From Rhizomys pruinosus (lineage: Eukaryota > Chordata > Mammalia > Rodentia > Spalacidae): a stretch of 64,000 bases of DNA. Under the pieces are notes generated by a model. The model saw only the letters and a list, made by a program, of their open reading frames with translations. It ran no database searches and was not told where the DNA came from. Shown here in pieces: positions 22,618-33,260 of this stretch; within the stretch, counting starts at the first letter, position 1; each line of letters begins with the position of its first letter. A program made the position numbers and the translations under genes. Location of the stretch: NCBI GenBank assembly GCA_009823505.1, contig VZQC01008831.1, forward strand, positions 33,026-97,025, read 5' to 3'.

Positions 22618-22948
22618 GTGTGTATGTAATGTATGATGTGTACGTGTTCATGTGTGTACACATGTGTGCAAGCATGTGGGAGCCACTAGTCAATATCGGG
22701 TATCTTCCTCTTTGCTCTCCAACGTATTTTTTGAGACAGGGTCTCTCGCCGAATCTGAACACTATGATTCAGCTAGTCCGGAAGGCCAGCAATCTCCCAG
22801 AATCCACCTCTCTGGGCCTCCCCAGCAATGAGACTATAGGCATGTGCTACTGTTCCAGCTTCTTATAGACATGCTGGGAATTTGAACTCAAGTCCTCATG
22901 CTTCCACAACAAACACTTTGTTCACTGAGCCATCTCCCCAGATCCCTA
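22618..22948 (-). repeat. B1 + tRNA composite SINE (B4/RSINE type)
   Basis: Reversed: TG-rich tail near 22620-22675, B1-like centre (GAGACAGGGTCTCTCGCCGA), then reversed tRNA head (GTTCACTGAGCCATCTCCCC). Confidence 0.75.
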
Positions 22949-22949
22949 G

Positions 22950-23390
22950 CATATATTCTTAGAAGATGTTCACATCTCAAACATCACTGTAAGCTGACAC
23001 AGCCCAGGACATAATAGTCCAAAATATGGCAGCTTAGCCATTGGGAAAACCTCAGGAGCAGGGAGGTCCGTCCACCCTTCTACTGTTCTCCGGAGGCAGG
23101 CCATAAACCAGAGAAGTTCCTTGCTTAGATCCTCTTCCTCCTTTCTCCCAAATCATTCTCACATGACAGATGGCCTGCCCTATCCTTGAAGAGATAAAAT
23201 GCCCCACATAATGGCCAAGAATACAAGCAAGTATGCTTGCTAAATTTCCCTAGTTTACATAAAAAGGGTTGTACGTTTTATGTTCAAATCACGTACCAAG
23301 TGCAACATCCAGCAAAACATATAGTTTTCCATGACTCTTTGATTCTTCATTTCTGAGGCCTCCTTAACTTCACTTCAAATTTATATTTGG
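22950..23390. other. Intergenic unique sequence
   Basis: No gene or repeat recognised. Confidence 0.45.
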
Positions 23391-23392
23391 GC

Positions 23393-23715
23393 AGGTGAGA
23401 TGGCTCAGCAGGTAAAAGGCACTTGCCACCAAGCCTGATGACCTGAGTTCAAGCCCCGAGACCTACATGGTGGAAGGAGAATCCCGACTCCCCTAAACTG
23501 TCCTCATAGCTCCGCACCAAAGCCATGGCACATGCATGCTAATGCACTTACACACCATCAAACAACTAAACAAACAAAATTTGAATTTGTAGTAAATCAA
23601 AAGGTGGGTGTGCTGCTAGGAAGACAGAAGTTCAGGCCATCCTCATCTACATAATGAAGTTCAAAGCCAGCCTGGACTACATGAGACTTTACCTCAAAAA
23701 TATACCAAGAAATAC
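23393..23715 (+). repeat. tRNA-derived SINE plus B1-like segment
   Basis: Head GGTGAGATGGCTCAGCAGGT, body CCTACATGGTGGAAGGAGAA, CA-rich tail to about 23585, then a B1-like part (AAGTTCAAAGCCAGCCTGGA). Confidence 0.7.
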
Positions 23716-23744
23716 ATATTAAATCAATCTGTTATGATTACTCT

Positions 23745-23785
23745 TAAAAAAGCACTGTACCAACCGAGCTACATCCCCAGCCCAC
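23745..23785 (-). repeat. ID fragment
   Basis: AGCACTGTACCAACCGAGCT is a reversed ID head. Confidence 0.5.
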
Positions 23786-23789
23786 AAAG

Positions 23790-24570
23790 GAAAAGATTCT
23801 TACGTGGCATAAGTTATTATTCTCTACTTTATTTTGTTGTATAATTTTTACTTTTCCTTGTTCACTTGCTCCTTTCTCAACAGGAAGTAAATTCAGACCA
23901 GAATGAAGTCGGTGACTAGAAAGAATGAAGTGACATGGAAAGGGAAGGGAGCAGAGGCACTGCGAGCTTTTTTCTGGCTATTGATTGCTTGCCTCTGCCT
24001 TCAGTTTCCATTGATTTGTTGGTGTTGACTGGATTTACTACTGCTAGGCTCAGATTCTATTTTCCCTGCAGCAACATGTCCCTTGAGCACAGAGGTCTCC
24101 CAAAGATCTCAGCCTATATAGAAAACAGCCAAGAAATAAGCAGAATGGCCCTCTGAGCAGCCAAGACATATGCCACCATCTCTCTGCTGGCCAGACACAT
24201 TGAGAAAGCAGAACAACCTCTGGAGAGAGAACTCTGCGTAATTCTAGTTAACACAGCTGTGTGGGTTTTCTCACGATGCACGTTAGAAACAGCAAATTCA
24301 TTGGTAGGTTAGGAGAGGAAGGTTGCCAAAGGCTGGGATACCCGCGGCCATGAAAATGCTTCCTGATGAACTGCAAGAAAGAAAGACCACTGCCAACAAC
24401 AACAGAAAACAAACCTGCAACACCAAAACCAGGCCTTCCCAAGGCAAACAAGCTAGCCTTGAACTTCGCATAAGGACATCACTGTCGAGCATCAGAGAAA
24501 GACTGACGTTCATCATGGCAAGCCTGAGGTCTAAGGAAAAGCATTCAGAAAACTGTTGGAGATAATGTGA
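23790..24570. other. Intergenic unique sequence
   Basis: Open frames up to about 100 codons on both strands (for example 24298-24618 minus) run into the CA repeat and show no family. I see no gene. Confidence 0.5.
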
Positions 24571-24575
24571 AATCA

Positions 24576-24584
24576 CACACACAT

Positions 24585-24620
<36 letters not shown>
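24576..24620. repeat. (CA)n microsatellite
   Basis: About 20 CA units with one ATG interruption. Confidence 0.97.
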
Positions 24621-24764
24621 TTAGAGGATTAAACAGTAAATTATAAAAATAGTTTCATGAGTTAGTTATGTAAATATACTACTTCTTAACTAACATATTG
24701 GATAAATGGCATTACTTGATTTCAAGCTAAGCATAAAAATATCTCTCTAGAAGTCTCTTTTCTA

Positions 24765-24957
24765 CGGGGCTGGAGAGATGGCTCACTGGCTGCTCTTGCA
24801 GAGGACCTGGGTTCAAATCCCAGTGCCTACATGGCCACTAACAACCGTCTATAACTCCAGTTCTCCATGCTCTCTTCTGACCTCTTGAGCACTGCACAAC
24901 ATGGGTGCACTAACATATATGCAGGCAATACACTCACACACATAAAATAAAATAAAA
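24765..24957 (+). repeat. B2 SINE with a deletion in the promoter head
   Basis: GATGGCTCACTGGCTGCTCT lacks the usual 13 bases GTGGTTAAGAGCA, which removes most of the pol III A box. Flanking direct repeats AGAAGTCTCTTTTCTA (24749-24764 and 24958-24973). Confidence 0.93.
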
Positions 24958-24974
24958 AGAAGTCTCTTTTCTAG

Positions 24975-25714
24975 AAATGCCACTATCAGAACAGTGATGT
25001 AGTTTAAGAAACAGAAAGAGACAAAGACAGAGAGCTAACTCCAACTCCCTGGCACAGGCCATTCCATCTTCCTCACCATTTCTTCCCAGCCACATGTGCT
25101 CTCAATTTCAGCATAACTATTAATACAATATATAATGTATTCTGGTTTCATTTTATTTACCATTCATCACATCCTTTACAGACACCTATATAATATTCAT
25201 AATTTCAACTTTGATGGCTACCTAATAGCTTATTCACCTAAACTGCTTCCATTTTAACTAAGTATTCATAAACAGTACTGTAATAAACATCTTCACATAT
25301 ATAGCTATCCAGTCCTTTTATAGTCTTGAATTATTGTCAATGGATACATTCTCCAATATGGACTATATCTAAAGTACAGTATAAAATGTCTTTGAACAAT
25401 GACCAGCTTTACAAGGTTGTGGCAAAGGTGAGGGCAAACTCCTGTTACCCAAGGCCTCTTCCTCTAGTTAACTTCTCACTTAGGGACAGCTTTCTCCCAC
25501 TGCCCTGAGTTGCCCCAGAATTCTGAAATTCAGTTGGTTAAACTCCTTCCTGGGGGAAAATTAGTGAATCTGACCTCTGATGTGAAGGTCACAATGGCTA
25601 CTATTGCTTCAGTTACTCCTGTCCGTGACATAGATGGGTCATGCATCTGATCGGTGGCTTCCCATGGTCTTCAACTGAAGCACACAGTACCCATCTGCAG
25701 AGAGAGCCCCGAGT
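24975..25714. other. Intergenic unique sequence
   Basis: 25080-25330 loosely resembles an antisense old L1 3' region, but I cannot support a call. No gene is seen. Confidence 0.4.
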
Positions 25715-25845
25715 GCATCATTGTCCCTCTACTAACAGATGAGGACAGAGAGGCTCTGAGAAGTAGAGACCCAACCAACCGGAAGGAACAAAAGCAGATC
25801 TAGACCAAGACTTCATCCACTACACAAGGAATGTTCATGTATGTA
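25715..25845 (+). repeat. MIR SINE remnant
   Basis: ACAGATGAGGACAGAGAGGC and AACCGGAAGGAACAAAAGCAG follow the MIR core order. Confidence 0.55.
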
Positions 25846-27090
25846 ATACTCATGCCAAGAAAAATCTGACAATATGGGAGGGTCACTGTTAAACAGATCT
25901 TTTCTTAATCTCAAAAGATGATGTTGTATAGAGATAGGCTCTACTTCAGAGTCATAATCTTTAAACCATCTTGTGAACAGAAAGTATACCATGTAGGAAA
26001 CTGTGTTCTACAAAAGCCTTATACATGATCAAGACCAAACAATAGCCAGTGTTACTTAGAGAATAATTATAACCCAATTCTGGTGTTATTGAAGATGTAA
26101 TATCAATGTGAAAGAGTAGAGTTGGAAATGCACTAATGGACTATCATCTAGAAACGATACCTTATTGATCTGTAGATGTACAGTCAGACTCTTTTATGTG
26201 AGTGACATTGTCATCTGAAGGAAGTTCCTGCATGACATATGTCCCCATAGCATATGAGTGACAAATTAATATACTTCCTTTCAACTTTACAATGTTTCTC
26301 CCTATGTACAACTGTGCCCTCTGGTGGATGAGAATGGGTACTGTTTTGTGATGCTATACCTAGTGATTTAAAGTTATTTATTTAAAATAATTTTCAATGT
26401 TTGAGTTCTGAAGTGTATATTTAAAATTAGCTTATTTCCTCCAAAACAAATCTTCTAACACCCTTTTCAAATTATATTCTCATCTAGAGAAAATTCAAAA
26501 CATTGCTAAAGATTAATACTAAGCTATATTTGTGACTTCTCTAAAAAGGGCTCATAGTTAAAATTAACCATATAAATAAGAATTAATCTCTTGGGGGTGG
26601 CCAAATCTCACTAAAATTAAAATTAAGCTTTTGATCACAGAATTTAAGTTTGTAAATATCCAAGTAACCACAAATGCTGTCCCATTTTACTTCACTATTT
26701 CATTTTGCGACGACTTATCCCCACGTAGTATGATAGATTTTGATAATACACAACCACATCGAGTGTAGTCCCAATTCTCAGGAATCTTATTACTGAGTGG
26801 CAACTGGCAAGCTACATTAACGATTCAAGAGTATCTCTTGTTGCAAACACTAGAGTGCTCTAGATTCCCCTTCAACAAAAGACTTGCTCCCATAGCAGAC
26901 AACCACTTCTTGCAACATCAAACTCTTTTCCAAAGCCAGGTATCCAGTGACTTTATTCGCATCTGAGAATGACGTATCTGCCACCTCAACGCTACTTCCT
27001 AGAGCTCAGAAGTGCCGTTATGGATCCTGAGACTAACACAAGGTCCAACGAAGCTAGTGTTTTCTCTCATCTGATCTCAACCCTCCTCAC
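25846..27090. other. Long repeat-poor intergenic sequence
   Basis: 1.2 kb with no gene, SINE or L1 recognised. It is a reasonable place to look for conserved non-coding DNA. Confidence 0.45.
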
Positions 27091-27094
27091 TATC

Positions 27095-27265
27095 CTGGTG
27101 CTTTATAACTAGGGGCACTCTGATGCCCACCTGCTAGGGTATCATCAGTGGGTGGGAGGTGCTATTGGCCTGTATACTATATAGGCCAAGGATGTTGTTA
27201 AACACTCCACAGTGTACTGGACAGCCCCTACCACAAGGTACAACCCAACCCAGTGTCAGTAAGCC
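27095..27265 (+). mobile_element. MER20 (hAT-Charlie) copy 1
   Basis: GGGAGGTGCTATTGGCCTGT, CCAAGGATGTTGTTAAACAC and CACAGTGTACTGGACAGCCC match MER20 in order. Confidence 0.7.
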
Positions 27266-27281
27266 ACACTTGGGGATCTCT

Positions 27282-27320
27282 CTGCTCTCCCCAATCCCAG
27301 TCTCAAAGTTTATTAAACAC
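27282..27320 (+). repeat. 38-nt module shared with 29583-29620
   Basis: It differs at 4 of 38 positions from the copy at 29583, and both sit in or next to MER20. This suggests local duplication. Confidence 0.6.
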
Positions 27321-27555
27321 CCTGAATCTTAAACTCCATCCTAAGAGCCAGTTTTCTAGAGAACAGTTATATAAAAATACATTTAACAAGAAAACATTTG
27401 GCTTTAGAAATGTGTAAGAAGTCCAGACATTTATACATTGAGTTGTAAATTTGCTGCTATAAAACAAAACTGGGGAGACATGATATATATAGTGTGGTTA
27501 TTTTAAAGTGATGATGTTGAGAATTACTCTGTTTGAGGCATTTTATCTTATTTTT

Positions 27556-27559
<4 letters not shown>

Positions 27560-27604
<45 letters not shown>
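27560..27604. repeat. (GA)n microsatellite
   Basis: More than twenty GA units. Confidence 0.97.
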
Positions 27605-27606
<2 letters not shown>

Positions 27607-27812
27607 GTCCTTTCACCCACTGAGCCATCTCACTGGCCCTGGTTGTCGTTGCTGCTGCTGCTGCTGCTGCTGGTTGTTATTATTATTATTGTTGTTTGGG
27701 AGAGATGATCTCACTATGAACCTGGGGTTGGTCTCAAACTCTCAGTCCTCAAGTCTCAGTCTCCCTAGTGCTAGGATCACAGGCATGGACCATCACACTC
27801 AGTGCCAGGGAT
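27605..27812 (-). repeat. tRNA + B1 composite SINE with (GCT)n
   Basis: Reversed tRNA head (CACCCACTGAGCCATCTCAC), then (GCT)n at about 27648-27671 and TTA repeats, then a reversed B1 part (GTCTCCCTAGTGCTAGGATC). Confidence 0.7.
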
Positions 27813-27979
27813 TGGTGTTTGCATTTGTGCTTAAATTGCCTGGGCTTTCCAGGATTTATGTTTTTCTTCGTTTACCTATCTCTCTATTGCTACCTCTTTC
27901 TCGCCTCCTCTTTCCATCCCTTCCTCCCCGTCTCTATTAACCACATATTGCTTTTGCAATCTGGAAAGGATGTTCCAAT

Positions 27980-27983
<4 letters not shown>

Positions 27984-28022
<39 letters not shown>
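27984..28022. repeat. (GA)n microsatellite
   Basis: About nineteen GA units. Confidence 0.97.
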
Positions 28023-28024
<2 letters not shown>

Positions 28025-28261
28025 GTCAATTAGTGCAAAAAACTGTGGAGAGGTTGAAGAATGGCAAACAGTAGATCAGAAAAGGCCTGCAGCGATGTCA
28101 GGAAATAGCAGTGAGATGAGAGGAAAAAAGGTAAAGTCATAAAGGTGGCCCACTTTTATAGAAGCATGACCCAAAAGAGAAACAGGTCAAATACTACAGT
28201 GAGCTGGGAAAATGTTCAATGCAAGCTCTCTGAAGGATCAGAGGACACAAACAAGCTTGAC

Positions 28262-28372
28262 ACTGATAGAAAAGGGTGTAGAGAAGAGAGAGGAGAAGGA
28301 AGAGGAGGAGGAGGAAGAGGAAGAGGAGGAAGAAGAAGAGGAAGAGGACAAAGAGGGAGGGAGGTAGAGGTC
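28262..28372. repeat. Purine-only (AGG/GAA)n tract
   Basis: About 100 bases almost without pyrimidine on the + strand. Confidence 0.9.
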
Positions 28373-28704
28373 CATAAATGAATGTGTGAGGACTTAGGAT
28401 CCAGGAAAACACCATAGTTTCATGGGCCTACGCAGGAAGAAAGCAACAAGATGCACAGTGAGCACCCAATTCAAACAGCAGTCCATTTGGAATAGATGAA
28501 ATGTGTGCCTGGTCGTATCAGTAGATGTGATCAGCTGTTGAGTGGGGCCTGGCGGTGGGTCAGTAGTCCAAGAACAAAGTGAAATTGAGGAGAAACTGTC
28601 TGAGAGGTCCTGAGGATAGAGTGGCTGGAAGTGCTCCTGGAAATTGCTCTTTCTTCTTTTTTGTTGCTGTGTTTGGGTGCGGTTTGGGTTGGGTTAGGTT
28701 TTGA

Positions 28705-28925
28705 TACATTTTTTTTAAGATAGGGTATCATGTAGCTCAGGGTGTCCTCAAATTTGCTATGTAGTCAAGGATAACCCTGAATTTCTGTTCCTCCTTTCTC
28801 CTCCTCTCAAGTGCTGCTGTTGTAGGAATGTGCTACCACAAGCATTTTATGCAGTACCGAGGATCAAACCCAAGACTTCGAGTATGCTAGGCAAGCCCAC
28901 TGCCACCTGAACTATGTCCTCACTC
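28705..28925 (-). repeat. B1 + ID composite SINE
   Basis: Reversed B1 (GATAGGGTATCATGTAGCTC, CAAGTGCTGCTGTTGTAGGA) and then reversed ID (GTACCGAGGATCAAACCCAA). Confidence 0.75.
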
Positions 28926-28929
28926 CTGA

Positions 28930-29488
28930 TCTTTTCTTTACTCAGCTTTGATGGAAGAACTGATGGTTGTTGGCAGATGATATGGCACCTCCACGCAACC
29001 CAGGTAAGGGAAAGGCTCTCAATCACTTTCTTCATGATGCTTGGGGAAGGGAAGTCCAAAGAACCTGTGAGATTACCTATGGATTCCTATACCTGGCCCG
29101 ATCATCCACACTGTACATCAGTGGGAAATTTGGGAGGCATAGCCTGGAATTAGTTCTGCACTAATTCCCCTGTAGGGTAACCACTTCTGCAGATTTTCTT
29201 GGCACATGGGACTCTGAGAAACACTCCATCCTCTCACCTTGCCCTTCAGCTCTGTACATCTCTCCTTACACCATAAGGATGAGCAGGATTCTGCTAACTG
29301 TGAAAAAGATACATACTCTGCTAGAAATGGAACCTCCTGTCTTCCAAGCACTGCCTTCCAGGATGCTCTGAGACTACTGTGGTATATGGACTTAAAAGAA
29401 CATGAAATTGCACATGGCTTGCTTAAAGGACCAAGATTTTCAACAAGTAGGGATTCTGTCTCACTACCAGTGCAGGTTTTCTAATTTC
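28930..29488. other. Intergenic unique sequence
   Basis: Overlapping open frames of up to 81 codons occur, with no family recognised. I see no gene. Confidence 0.45.
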
Positions 29489-29489
29489 C

Positions 29490-29650
29490 ACAAAAGACAG
29501 GAGCCAGAGACACCAGGGATGCTTTCAAATACGTACAATGTACAAGGCAGCCTCTACAATAAACTATCACCAAGCCCCAATCCTGCTCTACCCAATCCTG
29601 GTCTCAAAATTTATTAAACAAATGTCAGTAATGTGGAGCATGGGAAACAG
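29490..29650 (+). mobile_element. MER20 copy 2, interrupted
   Basis: CCAGGGATGCTTTCAAATAC, ACAATGTACAAGGCAGCC and later ATGTCAGTAATGTGGAG match MER20. The ~38-nt module at 29583-29620 lies between them. Confidence 0.6.
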
Positions 29651-30164
29651 TTCTTTAGAGTTCTTTATCAGAGAGGACCCTTTAAAGTTTTGCTCTAATC
29701 CACTGAAAGGTTACTTATAATTTGAGGTTGAAGCCTGGGACAAATGAAAGAAAATATCAGATGAGTAACAATCAATCACATTCTAAATTCCCACCAGGTG
29801 GCACTAAAACACAAGTAATAATCCAACCACCTCAAGTACCACTGCCCCCCCCCCTTGTTCTGTAGAGTACTATTGGCCACCTTTTTAACATGAGATTCAC
29901 ATTTTAAGTGCTCATTGTTAACCATCACCAATATTTTATGCAAATAAATTAAAATAGATAACCACTAAAAATAAGCCAAGAAGAGATCCACCTAAATCAG
30001 AAATGTAGGAATAGGAGAATCTTCTAGCTTCTTGACTTTCTTTAGCTGAACCTCTAGCCACTTGAAAGACAGAAAATTCCAAAACTGCTTTATCCCTATG
30101 ATGGCTGAGTCATTATGTTCAAACCATGAGTGGGATGTGAGCAGAAGTGTGGGCAATGTCTAAG
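29651..30164. other. Intergenic unique sequence
   Basis: Contains a run of about 10 C near 29845. No gene is recognised. Confidence 0.45.
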
Positions 30165-30410
30165 ACAATAATCATCAACTGGGGAGACATTGATCCCAGG
30201 GGACATTGGGCAGGATATCAAGTCATTTTTAGTCATCGCAACTGGGAGGTGCTACTGGCAGATAGTGAGTAGAGGCCAAATTACCTTCTAAGTAGCTTAC
30301 ACAGAACAGCCTCAGAATAGAAAATAATTCTGGCTCAAATGTGACTAGTGCTGAGGTGGACAATCTCCACCTTGAAGGAAAGGGGTGTTCAGTGGGGTTT
30401 CCCTCTACCT
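30165..30410 (+). mobile_element. MER20 copy 3
   Basis: AATCATCAACTGGGGAGACA, GGGAGGTGCTACTGGCAGAT, AGTGAGTAGAGGCCAAATTA and GACTAGTGCTGAGGTGGACA match MER20 nearly end to end. Confidence 0.8.
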
Positions 30411-30873
30411 CTTCCATGGACTAGATGGGCTTGTACTAAGCTCTCTAAGGCAAGAAAATAGGTAACTAAAGCTTCAATATAGGCAAAGGGTGAGTTTCTC
30501 ATCCCATGGAGTTGACACACTACTCTGGATTTGTCACACCCACACTGCTGTGAGCGAGAAACCTACTGTGCACTGCTTAGAACTACTCTTCTGGATCTCA
30601 ACCAAGGCAATAGTAATATTCTAGTAAATAACACAGTCTACTATACATGCAGTGTATGTATATGTACTTATATATTCATGGTATTTCAGGAACTACACTA
30701 TTTGAAGCAATTCTACTTTCTAAGCCTGCCTTGTATGCTCTTTCCCAAGAGCACCTCCCCTCTTCCTGTTTTCTTACCCTCTCTTTTCTTTCCATCTCCT
30801 CTTCCCTGAGATGTCAACTGACTTACTGGCTTTGAAAGATACCTGACTTTTCCCAAAAGATATCCACACTCCT
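30411..30873. other. Intergenic unique sequence
   Basis: No gene or repeat recognised. Confidence 0.45.

Positions 30874-30875
<2 letters not shown>

Positions 30876-30918
<43 letters not shown>
30876..30918. repeat. (CA)n microsatellite
   Basis: About 20 CA units. Confidence 0.97.
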
Positions 30919-31044
30919 ACAAGGCTCTGTCTACTCATAAATAACTCATTTACTACCACATCTAAACAGTGAAGACAGAATTTCACCTAACTAATCCCCT
31001 TCAGTTTGTTTTTTCTGACCCTTACTGTACTATATTTTCTCTTT

Positions 31045-31455
31045 TTAAAATTTTCTGTGTATGAGTATATTGTCTGCAAGTATGTGAGGGCATCCATGTC
31101 ATGCAATGCCCTTGGAGGTCAGAAGAGGGCGTCGGATCCCGGGGAACTTGGAGTTATGGATAGTTGCTAGCCTCCATGTGGGTGTGGGGACAAAAACCCG
31201 GGTTGTCTTCAAGAGCAGTCAGTGTTTTTTTTGTTTGTTTGTGTGGTTTTTGGTTTTCGGTTTTTGGGGGGTTTTTTAGGTCTTTTTGAGACAGGGTCTC
31301 CCTTTAGTCTCAGCTGACCTGGAACTCTCTATGTAGACCAGGCTGGTCTTGAACTCACAGAGATCCACCTGCTTCTGCCTCCCAAGTGCTAGGATTAAAG
31401 GTGTGTACCACCACGTCCGGCTAGAGCAGTCAGTGTTCTTAACTCCAGGCCCCTG
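31045..31455 (-). repeat. B2 SINE split by a B1
   Basis: Reversed B2 occupies 31045-31226 and 31438-31455. Its head is cut by the B1 at 31227-31422. Confidence 0.9.
31227..31422 (-). repeat. B1 SINE inserted in B2
   Basis: Poly(T) start, GAGACAGGGTCTCCCTTTAG and end CCACGTCCGGCT. Flanking direct repeats AGAGCAGTCAGTGTT (31212-31226 and 31423-31437) are B2 sequence. Confidence 0.95.
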
Positions 31456-31469
31456 TACTATATTTTCTT

Positions 31470-31590
31470 CATATAACTTACACCTGTAATCCCAACACCT
31501 GGGAGATAGAAGCAAGAGAATTGGGAATTCAAGGTCATCCTCAGCTTCATAGTGAATTCTTGGGTTATGTAACACTATATAAAAAAATGG
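31470..31590 (+). repeat. B1-like SINE fragment
   Basis: CACCTGTAATCCCAACACCT and GGAATTCAAGGTCATCCTCA. Confidence 0.65.
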
Positions 31591-31837
31591 CCCCACAATA
31601 CATAATTATACTATTTCATTTATTATCTTTGCTCTCTTCCCAAAAGATTATTAATTTTATGGGGTCAAAAACTATCTTACTCTTTCAATTAAGTAAAATC
31701 CTACTCTCCATTAGAATGATGTCTGACAAATATATAATTTAATATTTTAGTGGATACATTAATAAAGTAGTAAAAATATAAAGATGAAATTAATTTTACT
31801 CTTATTTAACCTAAACTGTCCTTCCCTAGGGTAAGGT

Positions 31838-31982
31838 TTTTGTTTTCTGACACAGGGATTTGTGTATCCCAGAATGGTCTCAAATTCACTATGTAACCAA
31901 AGACACCCTTGAACTCCTGATTGTTCCTCCTGCTTCCATATCCAGAACGCTAGGAATATAGCTGTGCCACCATGCCCAATTG
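31838..31982 (-). repeat. B1 SINE, old
   Basis: Reversed B1: CTCAAATTCACTATGTAACC, then CTAGGAATATAGCTGTGCCA. Confidence 0.7.
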
Positions 31983-32045
31983 TACATTGTACCAATTTAG
32001 TTATATCACCAGCCAGGTAGAGAATTGTTTAAAAATTGAGACATT

Positions 32046-32222
32046 TAAACTGGACATGGTGGTACATGTCTTTAATCCCATCCCTGGAGAATGTGGGGGG
32101 GAGGTGAGGGGGAGGTCGGTGGATCTCTCTGTCAGTTCAAGATCAGCCAGGTCTAACTATGAACTCCAGATCAGCAAGAATTACATAGACCCTGTCTCAA
32201 AACAAAAACAAAACTAGAAACA
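32046..32222 (+). repeat. B1 SINE, diverged, with G-rich expansion
   Basis: ACTGGACATGGTGGTACATG, then a G-rich stretch, then GATCTCTCTGTCAGTTCAAG and CCCTGTCTCAAAAC. Confidence 0.8.
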
Positions 32223-32229
32223 GAAAAGT

Positions 32230-32850
32230 GGAGATATTTTACAGTCTATTCCCCATATTAACTCTTTAAAATCCACTGTGTAATTTACCTTAACAACATA
32301 TCACAAACTATCACATTTCTATATCACAAAGCCACATGTGCCTAGTGCCCACAAGATAATCCAGATACTTGGCAGATAATAGACATCGAGCATATATTTG
32401 TTAAGTATTATTTGTACCACTTTATGATATAATGATAACATGGTAATAATATCCCACCATTGATACTGTCTAATCATCTTAGCTATTCCTTCTTGTCCGG
32501 TATTTAAACTGTTTCCAATTTTCACTTTTTGGAATACTTAGTGGAATAAATTCCCACAAGATATGTCCCCATTTTAGGCTCCCATATTTTGCCAAATAAA
32601 CCTAGTAAGAGTATGCCACTTAGCCTTCTGGTGGTTTTCCTGACCAGGCACACAAACGTGACTAGATAGGTCTTAACATAATGTAACAGAATATATGAAA
32701 TCCCGGGCTTGGGCTGCTCAGATATTGGGGGGGGGAGGTGGGCTTCTAAAATGTTCAAGATGTATTGTATGAAATCTGCAAAAATTACTGAGAAATAAAG
32801 AGAAAGTAGAAAGTTAAAAAGAGAACAAACAAAAAAAGAGAGCTGAAGGT
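32230..32850. other. Sequence upstream of the GEMIN8 promoter
   Basis: Unique, AT-rich DNA with a G-run near 32728-32738. No gene is recognised. Confidence 0.45.
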
Positions 32851-32854
32851 ACTC

Positions 32855-33260
32855 GTCCCGCCCCCAAACAGGCTGGGAACTCAGCAGTCAGGACCGCCCT
32901 CCAGCCGCAACTGCCAGGAGACTCCCTCGCCCCGCTCTCGCCTCGCCCTCGCCCCGCCCCAGGAGCCAATTCCCTTCCGGCGCCGCCCTCCTCAGTGACG
33001 TGCACTGCAGCGGATGTGAAGCCTGCCTCGTAGGCAGGACTTCCGACACTCCGAGACCAGTGCCGGAAGCACGCTCCTAGTTGCCTAGGTAACATCCCTT
33101 TCCCTCCGTCTTCCCCCCTGCCGCAAAGTATGCTGGAGGCTGAGCACCGCCTGTGATCTGCTTGCTCCCTGGCCACGAGGTGACTCCGGGGACTGCTGGG
33201 TTGCTTTGGGAGAGTAAAGGGACTAGCCTGCCGCCCCGGAGCCTCGCTCCTAAGATGCAG
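32855..33260 (+). promoter_or_regulatory. GEMIN8: CpG-island promoter of GEMIN8
   Basis: This is the only sustained CpG-rich block in the window, and it lies upstream of the GEMIN8 coding exons on the same strand. I see GC boxes at 32857-32865 and 32952-32960, CCAAT at 32966-32970, ETS-type cores at 32974-32980 (CTTCCGG), 33039-33045 (ACTTCCG) and 33063-33070 (CCGGAAGC), a CRE-like TGACGTGC at 32996-33003, and an X-box at 33080-33093. No TATA box is seen. The layout is that of a housekeeping promoter with several start sites, probably between 33040 and 33120. A possible exon 1 donor is CACGAG/GTGACT at 33179/33180. Linking it to GEMIN8 is inference from position and strand. A bidirectional transcript is possible. 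Confidence 0.75.
33080..33093. promoter_or_regulatory. Palindromic RFX X-box
   Basis: GTTGCC-TA-GGTAAC fits both half-sites of the RFX consensus GTNRCC(0-3)RGYAAC. It lies 10 bases downstream of an ETS core. Confidence 0.7.

Noticed and set aside
27508..27940. Arg-Glu repeat frames of 66 and 135 codons
   Set aside because: They are translations of (GA)n and a reversed SINE.
32814..33176. 120-codon open frame on the minus strand in the CpG island
   Set aside because: GC-rich DNA lacks stop codons by chance. The product is Arg/Gly/Ala-rich with no family and overlaps promoter motifs.
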